A stretch of 64,000 nucleotides of DNA from Albula goreensis (Eukaryota > Chordata > Actinopteri > Albuliformes > Albulidae), in the NCBI GenBank assembly GCA_022829145.1, contig CM040753.1, positions 3,521,149-3,585,148 on the forward strand, written 5' to 3'. A program made the position numbers and the translations under genes. The notes beneath the pieces are model-generated. The model had not been told where the DNA came from, did not search any database, and saw only the letters and a program-made list of their open reading frames with translations. How positions within the stretch are numbered: position 1 is the stretch's first letter; each line of letters starts with the position of its first letter. Below are positions 44,198 through 56,487 of the stretch, in pieces.

Positions 44198-47100
44198 TGC
44201 TAACGCTGTATCTCTGTACCTGAGACCTGTCCACAGTGCTAACGCTGTATCTCTGTCTCTGTACCTGAGACCTGTCCACAGTGCTAACGCTGTATCTCTG
44301 TACCTGAGACCTGTCCACAGTGCTAACGCTGTATCTCTGTACCTGAGACCTGTCCACAGTGCTAACGCTGTATCTCTGTACCTGAGACCTGTCCACAGTG
44401 CTAACGCTGTATCTCTGTCTCTGTACCTGAGACCTGTCCACAGTACTAACGCTGTATCTCTGTACCTGAGACCTGTCCACAGTGCTAACGCTGTATCTCT
44501 GTCTCTGTACCTGAGACCTGTCCACAGTGCTAACGCTGTATCTCTGTACCTGAGACCTGTCCACAGTGCTAACGCTGTATCTCTGTCTCTGTACCTGAGA
44601 CCTGTCCACAGTGCTAACGCTGTATCTCTGTACCTGAGACCTGTCCACAGTGCTAACGCTGTATCTCTGTACCTGAGACCTGTCCACAGTGCTAACGCTG
44701 TATCTCTGTCTCTGTACCTGAGACCTGTCCACAGTGCTAACGCTGTATCTCTGTACCTGAGACCTGTCCACAGTGCTAACGCTGTATCTCTGTACCTGAG
44801 ACCTGTCCACAGTGCTAACGCTGTATCTCTGTCTCTGTACCTGAGACCTGTCCACAGTGCTAACGCTGTATCTCTGTACCTGAGACCTGTCCACAGTGCT
44901 AACGCTGTATCTCTGTACCTGAGACCTGTCCACAGTGCTAACGCTGTATCTCTGTCTCTGTACCTGAGACCTGTCCACAGTGCTAACGCTGTATCTCTGT
45001 ACCTGAGACCTGTCCACAGTGCTAACGCTGTATCTCTGTACCTGAGACCTGTCCACAGTGCTAACGCTGTATCTCTGTACCTGAGACCTGTCCACAGTGC
45101 TAACGCTGTATCTCTGTCTCTGTACCTGAGACCTGTCCACAGTGCTAACGCTGTATCTCTGTACCTGAGACCTGTCCACAGTGCTAACGCTGTATCTCTG
45201 TACCTGAGACCTGTCCACAGTGCTAACGCTGTATCTCTGTCTCTGTACCTGAGACCTGTCCACAGTGCTAACGCTGTATCTCTGTACCTGAGACCTGTCC
45301 ACAGTGCTAACGCTGTATCTCTGTCTCCGTACCTGAGACCTGTCCACAGTGCTAACGCTGTATCTCTCTACCTGAGACCTGTCCACAGTGCTAACGCTGT
45401 ATCTCTGTCTCTGTACCTGAGACCTGTCCACAGTGCTAACGCTGTATCTCTGTACCTGAGACCTGTCCACAGTGCTAACGCTGTATCTCTGTACCTGAGA
45501 CCTGTCCACAGTGCTAACGCTGTATCTCTGTACCTGAGACCTGTCCACAGTGCTAATGCTGTATCTCTGTACCTGAGACCTGTCCACAGTGCTAACGCTG
45601 TATCTCTGTACCTGAGACCTGTCCACAGTGCTAACGCTGTATCTCTGTACCTGAGACCTGTCCACAGTGCTAACGCTGTATCTCTGTCTCTGTACCTGAG
45701 ACCTGTCCACAGTGCTAATGCTGTATCTCTGTACCTGAGACCTGTCCACAGTGCTAACGCTGTATCTCTGTCTCTGTACCTGAGACCTGTCCACAGTGCT
45801 AACGCTGTATCTCTGTACCTGAGACCTGTCCACAGTGCTAACGCTGTATCTCTGTCTCCGTACCTGAGACCTGTCCACAGTGCTAACGCTGTATCTCTGT
45901 CTCTGTACCTGAGACCTGTCCACAGTACTAACGCTGTATCTCTGTCTCTGTACCTGAGACCTGTCCACAGTGCTAACGCTGTATCTCTGTCTCTGTACCT
46001 GAGACCTGTCCACAGTGCTAACGCTGTATCTCTGTACCTGTACCTGAGACCTGTCCACAGTGCTAACGCTGTATCTCTGGACCTGAGACCTGTCCACAGT
46101 GCTAACGCTGTATCTCTGTACCTGAGACCTGTCCACAGTGCTAACGCTGTATCTCTGTACCTGAGACCTGTCCACAGTGCTAACGCTGTATCTCTGTACC
46201 TGAGACCTGTCCACAGTGCTAATGCTGTATCTCTGTACCTGAGACCTGTCCACAGTACTAACGCTGTATCTCTGTCTCTGTACCTGAGACCTGTCCACAG
46301 TGCTAACGCTGTATCTCTGTCTCCGTACCTGAGACCTGTCCACAGTGCTAACGCTGTATCTCTGTACCTGAGACCTGTCCACAGTGCTAACGCTGTATCT
46401 CTGTCTCTGTACCTGAGACCTGTCCACAGTGCTAACGCTGTATCTCTGTACCTGAGACCTGTCCACAGTGCTAATGCTGTATCTCTGTCTCTGTACCTGA
46501 GACCTGTCCACAGTGCTAACGCTGTATCTCTGTACCTGAGACCTGTCCACAGTGCTAACGCTGTATCTCTGTACCTGAGACCTGTCCACAGTGCTAACGC
46601 TGTATCTCTGTACCTGAGACCTGTCCACAGTGCTAACGCTGTATCTCTGTACCTGAGACCTGTCCACAGTGCTAATGCTGTATCTCTGTACCTGAGACCT
46701 GTCCACAGTGCTAACGCTGTATCTCTGTACCTGAGACCTGTCCACAGTGCTAACGCTGTATCTCTGTCTCTGTACCTGAGACCTGTCCACAGTGCTAACG
46801 CTGTATCTCTGTACCTGAGACCTGTCCACAGTGCTAACGCTGTATCTCTGTCTCTGTACCTGAGACCTGTCCACAGTGCTGTAACCTGAGACCTGTCCAC
46901 AGTGCTCTGTATCTCTGTCTCTGTACCTGAGACCTGTCCACCACAGTGAGACCTGTCCACAGTGCTAACGCTGTATCTCTGTCTCTAACGCTGTATCTCT
47001 GCCTGAGACCTGTCCACAGTGCTAACGCTGTATCTCTGTCTCTGTACCTGAGACCTGTCCACAGTGCTAACGCTGTATCTCTGTCTCTGTACCTGAGACC

Positions 47101-47305
47101 TGTCCACAGTGCTAACGCTGTATCTCTGTACCTGAGACCTGTCCAAAGTGCTAACGCTGTATCTGTCTCTACCTGAGACCTGTCCACAGTGCTAACGCTG
47201 TATCTCTGTACCTGAGACCTGTCCAAAGTGCTAACGCTGTATCTCTGTACCTGAGACCTGTCCACAGTGCTAACGCTGTATCTCTGTACCTGAGACCTGT
47301 CCATA
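44198..47305. repeat. Large minisatellite of 39- and 45-bp units, roughly 75 copies
   Basis: The unit is TGCTAACGCTGTATCTCTG + TACCTGAGACCTGTCCACAG (39 bp). A second form has an extra TCTCTG (45 bp). Copies are almost identical; common variants are GTACTAACG, GCTAATGCT and TCTCCGTACC. Long copies recur as long-short-short, a 123-bp higher-order unit (long copies at 44581, 44704, 44827 and 44950). The right end, from about 46860, is rearranged with truncated units. Both unit lengths are multiples of three and stop-free in several frames, so open frames of over 900 codons appear on both strands. They have no other coding signs and are not called as genes. Near-identity indicates recent expansion. 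Confidence 0.98.
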
Positions 47306-49007
47306 GTCCTGGCAAGCATTTGCCATTTAGCTAAATAGAACGGGACCAACTGAACATTCAACTACATCATAACTACATCATAGCCAGGGGATTCACAGAA
47401 GCTACGGCTGTCCATTGACATTTAGCCTTTACGATTTACATTTCATCACATGTGTGCACAAAGCACTAACAGGAAATACAGATCCCTAGTCATGCTCTCA
47501 TCACTCTCTGCTAAAAAAAACATAAACACTCATTTTTGGATATTAAGGCTGCAGTTACATGGGCAGCAGCCCAAAAACAGGGGGACTGACAGCAGATGGC
47601 AAAATCAGAAGGCTGAAGGCAAAGCACCACAGCATGATGGTGTTACGTGTTAGTAGTGGATGTTTCTGATGTATTCCAAGTCATGTCTCCAGTCATTTAC
47701 TTATTTAAAATCACTTGTGTTCATTGATTTTGATAAACAAAAAAGATGCATGGATGGCTACATTCTTACAAAATTGTTTAATCAAGTCATGTACGGCTTT
47801 TCATTATTCACCATGTTTTTCTCAGAAAGTCGATATCCAGTTTACACAGCGACACCATGACAGTAGATGGAGAAATTTTAAACAAAAGAGCTCTCGGTGG
47901 CAAGGAATGTCGTCATACTCTCATTTTAAAAAATAGTGTCTGGTTTGCGTTACGTGCAAATGTTAGCTCCTTTTCCTCACAAACGGTTTTCTAGTTCAAT
48001 TCACACATCTGTTTGAGAAGAGCATGCTGATACTTTAACTCCAGCAAGTCTGAGTTTTTATTTTTAATTAAAATAACTGAATCCTAATAAATGATCAGTG
48101 ATTCCGGAACACATATTTATGAGGAACAAAAACAAAGAACAAGTTCCCTGACAAAAACCTAATCACAGAACTCCAAAGATTCAGACCGAATATATAACAG
48201 CCGCCCACCCCCACCCCACCCCACCCCACCCCCACCCCCAGTCACCCATAACCATTTAGAGAGGTACTGAGTTTGATGGTTTCTGAGATGCATAATAAAA
48301 CCCACGATGTACAGGCTTAACTTTGAGAAATGGCATCTCATATAAAGGCCACTATAAATCAGAATCCCTTTTTTTTCTGAGGCGGCTTGATTGTCCCACG
48401 GGCTAAAAATGCAACCCAATAAATAAGCACAGAAAGTAATTGTGAATACAAGCTGACGCTTGACAAGACGTGATCCTCCATCAGCGCTAAACTGATAGCC
48501 CCAGGGACAGGGTGGAATGAAAATCACAGCTCTGTAACACTGACCCCAGCCTTATCCTCTAATGAGTCATTGTGCTCCTGCCGTTAAAAGCCAAAGTGCC
48601 AGATCGTGAGCGAAATCCACCTTAAGCCCTGTCACTAGGAACTGAACGGATATGAAAGCGCTCTTATGGATGGCATCAACCACATCTGCAGAGATTTCAC
48701 TTCGCTGAACACCCCCCCCTCCCCATCCCCCTAAAAAAAAAAAAAAGATCACCTTGATTTTTACCTAATCGCATATGAAATTTTAATTAAAACTTCCCCT
48801 AAGGTGGTTATCCTTGACATTAACATCAATGACCTTCTTTACCGTTTGACAAAGAAAGATGGAGGGTTAACAAAGACATTATGGCTTTACACTCATACAG
48901 GTGTACATTGCCGCTACACCGACTCCTTATTATTTCAGCATGCCACACGTCAAAACATAACAGCAAATATGCAGTATTCACGTCACAATACAATGGACAT
49001 CCTGGCC
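47306..49007. other. Non-coding sequence with a C-rich tract
   Basis: No supported gene. CCACCCC repeats at 48204-48239 give a strong G-quadruplex motif on the minus strand, which is the dpp6 sense strand. A C run plus poly-A lies at about 48711-48747. Confidence 0.5.
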
Positions 49008-49870
49008 CGTAGTCTACGGGCTAAGGCACATGACCTGGACCCCTGAGGTTCTAGCTACAGCAACAGCAGTCTACAGGCTAAGGTACATGACCTGGACCCC
49101 TGAGGTTCTAGCTACAGCAACAGCAGTCTACGGGCTAAGGTACATGACTGGGACCCCTGAGGTTCTAGCTACAGCAACAGCAGTCTATGGGCTAAGGTAC
49201 ATGACTGGGACCCCTGAGTTTCTAGCCACAGCAACAGCAGTCTACAGGCTAAGGTACATGACTGGGACCCCTAAGTTTCTAGCTACAGCAACAGCAGTCT
49301 ACGGGCTAAGGCACATGACTGGGACCCCTGAGTTTCTAGCTACAGCAACAGCAGTCTACGGGCTAAGGCACATGACTGGGACCCCTGAGTTTGTAGCTAC
49401 AGCAACAGCAGTCTACGGGCTAAGGCACATGACTGGGACCCCTGAGTTTCTAGCCACAGCAACAGCAGTCTACAGGCTAAGGCACATGACTGGGACCCCT
49501 GAGTTTCTAGCCACAGCAACAGCAGTCTACAGGCTAAGGCACATGACTGGGACCCCTGAGGTTCTAGCCACAGCAACAGCAGTCTACAGGCTAAGGTACA
49601 TGACTGGGACCCCTGAGGTTCTAGCCACAGCAACAGCAGTCTACAGGCTAAGGCACATGACTGGGACCCCTGAGTTTCTAGCTACAGCAACAGCAGTCTA
49701 CAGGCTAAGGCACATGACTGGGACCCCTGAGGTTCTAGCCACAGCAACAGCAGTCTACAGGCTAAGGCACATGACTGGGACTCCTGAGGTTCTAGCCACA
49801 GCAAGAACACCATTGCTGTTGGGTAAGTCACTTTGGATAAAAGTGTCAGCTAAATAATTAGGATGTCAGC
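49008..49870 (+). mobile_element. tRNA-derived SINE whose interior has expanded into a 14-copy, 57-bp VNTR
   Basis: Positions 49008-49806 hold 14 copies of a 57-bp unit (GGGCTAAGGCACATGACTGG, then GACCCCTGAGGTTCTAGC and ACAGCAACAGCAGTCTAC). The last copy runs into AAGAACACCATTGCTGTTGG and then GTAAGTCACTTTGGATAAAA-GTGTCAGCTAAATAA. That is the characteristic 3' tail of a dispersed teleost tRNA-derived SINE. The repeated unit itself resembles the anticodon-to-B-box part of the tRNA head (GGCTAAGG...GACTGGGACCC...GGTTCTAG). So the array appears to be an internal SINE segment amplified in place. The unit is 19 codons long and stop-free, giving a spurious 275-codon frame. The tail is itself partly duplicated (GTCAGCTAAATAA twice). 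Confidence 0.75.
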
Positions 49871-50954
49871 TAAATAACTATAATGACAGGGATGTGATGT
49901 GAATCACAACATAAAGGAAAGAGTGTTTTTGTTTTTATTATTAAATTGTAATTGTAATTAAAGCTGTGACATATGTAACAGTATATAAGTCATGGGGCAG
50001 TGTATATTGGGTCAAGTATTGTCAATCACTGACTAGTTTGAACCAATCAAGAGTGTTTTCTCTCAACAGCCAAAGTGGTCATTGGTTCAAATCATTGAGT
50101 AACTCATACAGAATGGTAGCTCCTCCCATTTTTAGTTCAAGGAGACTTCACTTCCACATTATCAAGATAGATAAGGTAAGACTCTTCTATGTACGCGTAC
50201 CGCAATGATTCAAGAATACACAACTAGTAAATAAAGCCACATAGAGCCTCAGGGTTTTGATAGACTCAGGGCTATAAAGTATTGTCAGCAATCAATTTAC
50301 ACCTCAGAAAGTACAGCTAAGGTGATTTTGTTATTAATTGCTTTAATTAATCATTTAGGTGCTAATGACGGAAATCAGCACTTCCTGTGGCTCTCCAGGA
50401 CCAGCCTTGCGGGTCATGTACGATAATGAGCGTGCAAACACATACGGATAATGACACAGCAGTCATTCAAACAGACTGATACCGCACCGAAGAACATCTT
50501 GTGAGAGGCCCCAACTGACATGACATCCAGCTAGGGCCGCCGGGTTAATCCCCATGAGATTTCTACAGTGTTTACTGCTACATCTGCCATTACTGAAGTG
50601 TATGCTAGAATGAAAATCCACAATCAACAGCGATAAGTCCAACAACAGGGAACTTCGTTAAGGCAACCCGACATTAAAAAAAAATAATTTGTATTCAAAA
50701 TGCAGAGTCTATTTACAGACTCAGGTCAGGGCCTGCCATCTGGTTTTTGGAGGGTCATGTCATCGTTTGCAATAGTGCTCCTCTACATCCTCTTTCCTGA
50801 TATAACCACAGCAATTTCAGCTGACAAACAAACATTACACTGCATTGGCAGTATCCAGTGGTGCAGAAGTAAGTAGTGACTTATGAAACACAAAACACAG
50901 CTACTGACAAGAGACACAACCTTACCTGACTAACATACTTGCACCTGGACAGCT
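49871..50954. other. Non-coding sequence, nothing recognised
   Basis: AT-rich sequence without a supported exon. The SINE relic at 50955-51065 may extend leftwards into its end. Confidence 0.5.
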
Positions 50955-51065
50955 ATACATTTACTGAAGAATCTTCCAGTGGGGGTGCTCTAGCTGGGAA
51001 TTTAGCCTGCAACCTCTTAGTTACACACCCATCACCCTAACCAGTATGCTGCACTGCCACCCCAG
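50955..51065 (-). mobile_element. SINE relic, minus orientation (tRNA-like head)
   Basis: Read on the minus strand from 51063: GGTGGCAGTGCAGCATACTG, then GTTAGGGTGATGGGTG, then GAGGTTGCAGGCTAAATTCC. This is a tRNA-like head with A- and B-box-like parts. Boundaries are uncertain; the body may reach about 50870. Confidence 0.5.
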
Positions 51066-51279
51066 AACACAGGCAGAAGATTGACCCTAATAGCATAGAC
51101 ACCAGTATTTTAGTCTGGAGTATTTAGTTCACTGACCATGACCATGAGTGTACAGTTGAGGCATACCACTAATACCAGATACTGGTGGGTTTTAGTTTGC
51201 CTTGGTTTCTCAGGTTACCATGGCATTAGCTCTCACTAGCCAATCACTGGGCACCTACATGTTGCTGACAGTTGTGTCT

Positions 51280-51490
51280 GCCATTAAATTGTATTTGGCC
51301 ATTTGGCAGACATTCTCATCCAGACTGCCTCACAGTTTACATTTTTCACACTGGCAATATATTTACTGAGGATTTTTGGGTTAAGTGCCTTGCTGCAGGG
51401 TACAAGAGAAGTTGCCTTCCTGGGGAGCATGCAACCTTGGGGTTAGAAGCCCAGCTCATGAACCATTACACTGCACTGCTGGTCCCATCC
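51280..51490 (-). mobile_element. SINE relic, minus orientation, head and tail both visible
   Basis: The left end, ATTTGGCAGACATTCTCATC plus CAGACTGCCTCACAGTTTAC, is the reverse of the teleost SINE tail seen at 49806-49870. The middle has GGGTTAAGTGCCTTGCTGCA. The right end, read backwards, gives GCAGTGTAATGGTTCATGAG and CCCCAAGGTTGCATGCTCCC, a tRNA-like head. This is a full-length but decayed copy. Confidence 0.65.
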
Positions 51491-51653
51491 TATTGGTGCC
51501 AACTGTCCTTCATTTCAATGAGGGGCTCGTATTATGATGTCATAATGACTGCCACACTGTATGCCTCACTCAGGAGTGCGCACACAAAGCTGTTATGTGA
51601 CTGCATAGCCCAAATTATGGTTCAAAAAACACAGGTGGAAAATATTTGGAAAG

Positions 51654-52156
51654 CAGTGGCAGCTGGTGAGCTCAAAACAGGGAGGAACAAACTTTACCTT
51701 TAAACCAATCATTATGTTCAACCTGTTCCCATTTATCTTCCTTGATTAACAATAAAACAGCTAATTCACAGAGTAATCTACACCAATTAATGTAAATAGA
51801 GTAAATGTTTTCCAGTTTAATTTTGTAATAGTAACCTAATATTTATCTTTACTAAAACATGTAGTGTTTGTTAAACCTACAACTTATTGTAGGCTAATTT
51901 ATGTTTTACAGTTATTGATAGATTAAAACAGCCAAAGGATATATCAAATATAACTCCAGTGTGTAAAGAACAGCAATTATATTACAAAATGAAATTGGTA
52001 ACCATTTACTCTAGTTACCTCAGCTGGTGTTGATTACTCCGTGAATAGTTTGTTTTACGTTAATCAAGGAGGATAATTGGGAACAGGATGAAAGTAATGA
52101 AAGGTTTAAAGGTAAAGTTTGTTCCTCCCCTGTTTCAAGCTCAGCAGCCGCCACTG
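51654..52156. mobile_element. Fold-back hAT-like element, 503 bp, 177-bp inverted arms
   Basis: Starts CAGTGGCAGCTGGTGAGCTC; its right end reads, reversed, CAGTGGCGGCTGCTGAGCTT. The inverted match runs through GGAGGAACAAACTTTACCTT and on to TTTTGTAATA, giving arms at 51654-51830 and 51980-52156, 177 bp each, around a 149-bp spacer. Flanking 8-mers TTGGAAAG and ATGGCAAG match at six of eight positions, fitting a decayed 8-bp target duplication as in hAT elements. No transposase frame is present. Confidence 0.85.
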
Positions 52157-55100
52157 ATGGCAAGTGATCTGTGCTGTGACCACTTCCCTAAATTGTTGAG
52201 TGCAATGAGGTAGGGATGGGGAGATAAAATGGATAAGAAGGTGCTTATGTGAAAGAAAAACTTTATCAGCGTTTCTGATTCTATTGTCTTTGAAATGAAT
52301 TTAAACTGCTGCCTTTCTCTGGCACACCTGTCAACTGCAGAATGCATTTTGCATTCAAGGTGGCACTTCACAGCATTCATTTCCCTACATTTTAAAACGA
52401 GACGCCAACAACAACACAGTCTCGATATTACAGTCACTTGTGGATTTTGGTTGCATGATCCACTTCTTAAACGCATTTTATATTCTTAAAAGTTTTAGCA
52501 CGGGGTAGTGGTGCGGAGCGTAAACGTATACTCCGAGGGCCTTGTACGCATCCGCATATTGCACTGACGTGCAATTCTGCATCTGTTAGCACTTCCCCAA
52601 AGTCCAAATGCCACATTATTCTCCATTCATCCCAAGCTCCAACAGCAAAGCCGTGATCTAAAACCAATATCTATGGTAACTGTAGTATACTAAGATTAGC
52701 ATTCGCGGCTCTAGGCGTGGTAAAATTTTAATGACTTCTCTCCCAGCACAAGGGGAGAGGCTGCTTAAAAGGTCACTTTTGCCCGCCAAGCATAATAAGG
52801 AAACATGAAAGAAGTAAAAGGTCAAACAATTTAACCCAGTATTTAAATGAATCACTTTTTTTTTCGCACAAAGGAACATAAATATAACAACTTGTAGAAG
52901 TTGAATTCGTAAAAGATGACCGGGCTTTTTAAAACCACGGGGCAACGCAATTCCCATTGCATTTATTGTGTATTTGAGAGGAAATAACTTTCGCTTTTAT
53001 GAACAGAAATGTGGCTTGTTTTACGTTTAAATTATAGCATCACGTCTCTGCATATTTGCCGAAGGTGGCTTGTCCTTACAAACAACTACCCAGCTGAAAT
53101 AAATGAAAAGATTGGTTGACCGTTCCTGCAGGGAGATGAAAAACGTGCAGAATAAAGCGCTCCTTTGATCACTAACTATACCATTTTCTTCTTTCACCAC
53201 AGTTGCAGTGGGATCCGAATGTGTAAATACAAAACATAGTAAAACCTTTACTTCGCAGGGGAGGATAATATTTCTAGCAATTCATCGCGCAAATAAAATC
53301 GTTAAGATGAAAATCACAACAAAGACCAGCATTTCCACACTTACCATCATATTCCCCTGCATTTTTGCCGTTTCAATTAAATCCTTTTCCCTCATTTTCA
53401 CAGAATTTGTACAATCTTTTCCCAACAAATCATTCGCTCTTTCTGTCCGTGTAAGAGCTCCCTTCCTCTTGTCACCGTCTCCTCTCAGTTTTCCGCCTGT
53501 TCCTAAATCTGTCTAGATAGTTTAGCGAACAGGTTTGCCTGCACCGACATATGATTTCGCCTGCGCTTTGTATGGTCACTATATCCTTCTCATAGATGAC
53601 AGCACACGCTGGACATCTCTTGTCCTCCTGCGCGGCTCGAAAAGGCATCAAACATGGAGGAAACTTGGTTTTTAAATGAAAATATTGACATTTCTAGGTG
53701 CAAAATGTGACAGACTTTACATGTTTATATATCCCACCCAATGTTCCGGTATATTGTTTTAACCGGATTGGGTTGAACTGTTATTAAACTGGGATAGTGA
53801 GGGATTCCAGGACCAAATGGTTTATTATTCTACATGATTAGACAGTCGCAACCAGAACACGTTTCTGAATTTATAATGCGCTTATTTTGTTACGGAACAT
53901 ACGTGTGTGAATTCTGAAGCAACAGCCAGCAGACCAACAAGACGTACAAGAGATGCGGTTTCAGGTAGAAGGAACATGTATGCTTTTGTGTAGCTTACGT
54001 ATTTAATTGATTGTGAATAAATTGTATCTTTTTATTTGTTATAGTAAGGTACATTGATTGCGTTAAACTACCAATCAGATTCACCAAAATTATTAACCGC
54101 AGAAATGTTCCAGCATGATTTACGCACGTCGTGTCCCTATTTTTGCAGACATAACTGATTATATGACAGCGGTGAATCCAACTATACACAATTTGCATTT
54201 TCAGAGTACTTTCAGTGCTAGCCACGCGTGCCTCGCGTAAATAAGCGGCCGGGACACCAGCAGAAAGAAGTATCATACTTTCATGGAATAACACAATTTG
54301 TCTCGCCAAATGAGGCGCTACATGATGTCCTTATCCACAAATTTCTTTGCCCCGCGATTTAAATGAGACGACCGGGTCCGTTTAACTAGCATCGCGAGGG
54401 GCTCAGCAGGAAGCTGATGGTCCATTGACTTTGGATTATGGTTTTTTAGTTGTATTTTGGTGTCGTCTGAGCAATAAGAGATGTCTCAACGTCCGTGTCC
54501 GGACGTTGCAAAAACGTGATTAATATAAATGGTTAAAATACGACTTCAATTAATTTGATAAATTTCAAGACCCTTGCAAGTGACTTTCAAACCAAACCAA
54601 GCGTTGTTTGATGACTTCCTTCTAATCAGGTCTCAGTATACCCTTGGGGAGATGTTTAGACAAAATTTTAATCTTCAGTCTACTGGGACATAAAACTGTT
54701 TCAAGACCTGATATTAAAGTTATTACCAGATGACGTCATTCACGATACGCCAATAAAAATGCAAATTGAACACTGGTTTATTTTTGGTTACGTGGCCATT
54801 ATTTCAACAGACTGCTGTTTCGATAGGCATGTTGGACAATCTGTTCACCAAAGATGTCAGTATACGGTTATACGGTAACGTAGAAATTACTCACATGATC
54901 ACTGGCCAGTGGGAAATATTGCAAAAGACTACATTGTTCTGTTTTTCCACAATATCCTCCAAGTGACTCTCTTAATTTTTATAATTTGGAAGGTGAGTTA
55001 TTTTGTTCTCCCTGAGTAACACCTTTGTGATATGTAAACCTTGTCATATCAGCATACGTCAGTGTTTTTATTCATATCAAGGGAATTCATAGATATATGT

Positions 55101-56210
55101 AGCTCCACGTCTTTCTTCACATTACGAACTGTTGGTCCTTCGTTAACTCTGTCTCAACAATGTCCTCCTCATTCCCTTAACATTACCCTTTCCGTCAATA
55201 AAAGGTTCATTCTCAGCGTTAAAATCCACAAAACATAGTGGACACAAGTTGAAGAATCATCACGTGATTCCATACCAACGTATATAAATGATGACGACCA
55301 CGGTCATCATGACGCCAATCCGTTTCTTACCCAATCACAGAACTGTCATTAGAATGTGCAAGAAAACATCAACTTTCAACCCTCACATTGAGGACAAGTT
55401 AGTGAAACTAACCATGATACATGATTTCGTCCACACTAAGAAAACTATGAATCCACCGGTACAGTTTCACAGTTACACAAAATGTACAGCTGGCCTCCTG
55501 TTGCAATAAAGGAGGTGGTGATATATAATCTTTTTAGGATATTTCTATCTAGACATTGGAGAGACAGAAACACAATGGGACAGATGGACACACAGAACTT
55601 GGGCACATTTCGGTCGTTAAGCAGAGAGCTTAACCACTGTCAGAGGTTTCTATAAATACATTATGAGTCCATTAATGCAGACGATGGAGCAAAATGTTTG
55701 ACTAAATACAATAAAGAACATTTTTATGACAGAAATTGTACTACACATATTTCAACATAAAAACAAATAATGACAATTTATGGCATCTATACAACTGCTT
55801 GCAATGGCAAGTAATGCTGTATGAACAGATGAAAAACATATGGGTCATTTGATGCTTTCCTTGGACATGATGATTCACACATCATACTGTACACACATCT
55901 ATTTCTCAGAGATTGGTTATTATCACTGAAGAAAAGGCACTCTCTCCAATCCCTTCAGCTAATATCCAATCACATTCAAGTCAATGAAAGTGAACTTCTA
56001 CCGCCCTAATGTTCCCTTCATTAATGGAGGGAAGGGAGCTTCCACTTTCAAGTTCAAGGGGTTACATTGAATCAAATGCACTTGGTCTCTTCAAAGGCAT
56101 GTGCAATTCCATCAAAATTCATTTAGTGTCATTCAGGGGAATATACTGCTCTAATTTAAAATAAAAAAAACCCCCATTCCAAGGGGCGTGTGTACTTGTC
56201 TCCTATTACA
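52157..56210. other. Non-coding sequence with small palindromes
   Basis: No supported gene. A CpG-containing patch at about 52495-52570 has a TGCACTGACGTGCA palindrome. A hairpin CAACGTCCG-tgtc-CGGACGTTG lies at 54487-54508. A modestly CpG-rich patch lies at about 54220-54420. ATCACGTGAT (E-box palindrome) is near 55258, and an ATGATGAC/GTCATCAT pair near 55290. None ties to an exon. Confidence 0.5.
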
Positions 56211-56487
56211 AGTGTATACTCAGAGGTAAAGTATGTCATAATGGAATGTCCATTATGACATACTTTACAAGTGTATACTCAAAGGTAAACTATGTCATAA
56301 TGGAATGTCCATTATGACATACTTTACAAGTGTATACTCAAAGGTAAACTATGTCATAATGGAATGTCCATTATGACATACTTTACAAGTGTATACTCAA
56401 AGGTAAACTATGTCATAATGGAATGTCCATTATGACATACTTTACAAGTGTATACTCAAAGGTAAACTATGTCATAATGGAATGTCC
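56211..56487. repeat. 59-bp tandem array, each unit containing a long palindrome
   Basis: AGTGTATACTC recurs at 56211, 56270, 56329, 56388 and 56447, an exact 59-bp period; the fifth copy is cut short at 56487. Inside each unit are inverted arms TAAAGTATGTCATAATGGA and TCCATTATGACATACTTTA, 19 bp each with a 3-base loop. They are perfect in copy 1 and have one mismatch (TAAAC) in later copies. Copies 2-4 are essentially identical, so the expansion is recent. Confidence 0.95.

Noticed and set aside
44198-47305. CRISPR-like direct repeats
   Set aside because: There are no unique spacers between the repeats; units abut directly, the genome is eukaryotic and no cas genes are present.
44067-47361. 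Very long open frames (over 900 codons) on both strands
   Set aside because: They are produced by a 39/45-bp repeat free of stops in several frames at once. The frames are open on both strands and in more than one minus frame, with no domain, splice or codon signal.
49030-49857. 275-codon open frame (MTGTPEFLATATAVY repeats)
   Set aside because: The 57-bp VNTR unit is a multiple of three; the frame is an artefact of the SINE-derived array.
55267-55320. Minus-strand MMTVVVVIIY start as a membrane-protein first exon
   Set aside because: No splice donor follows in frame before a stop, and there is no family resemblance.
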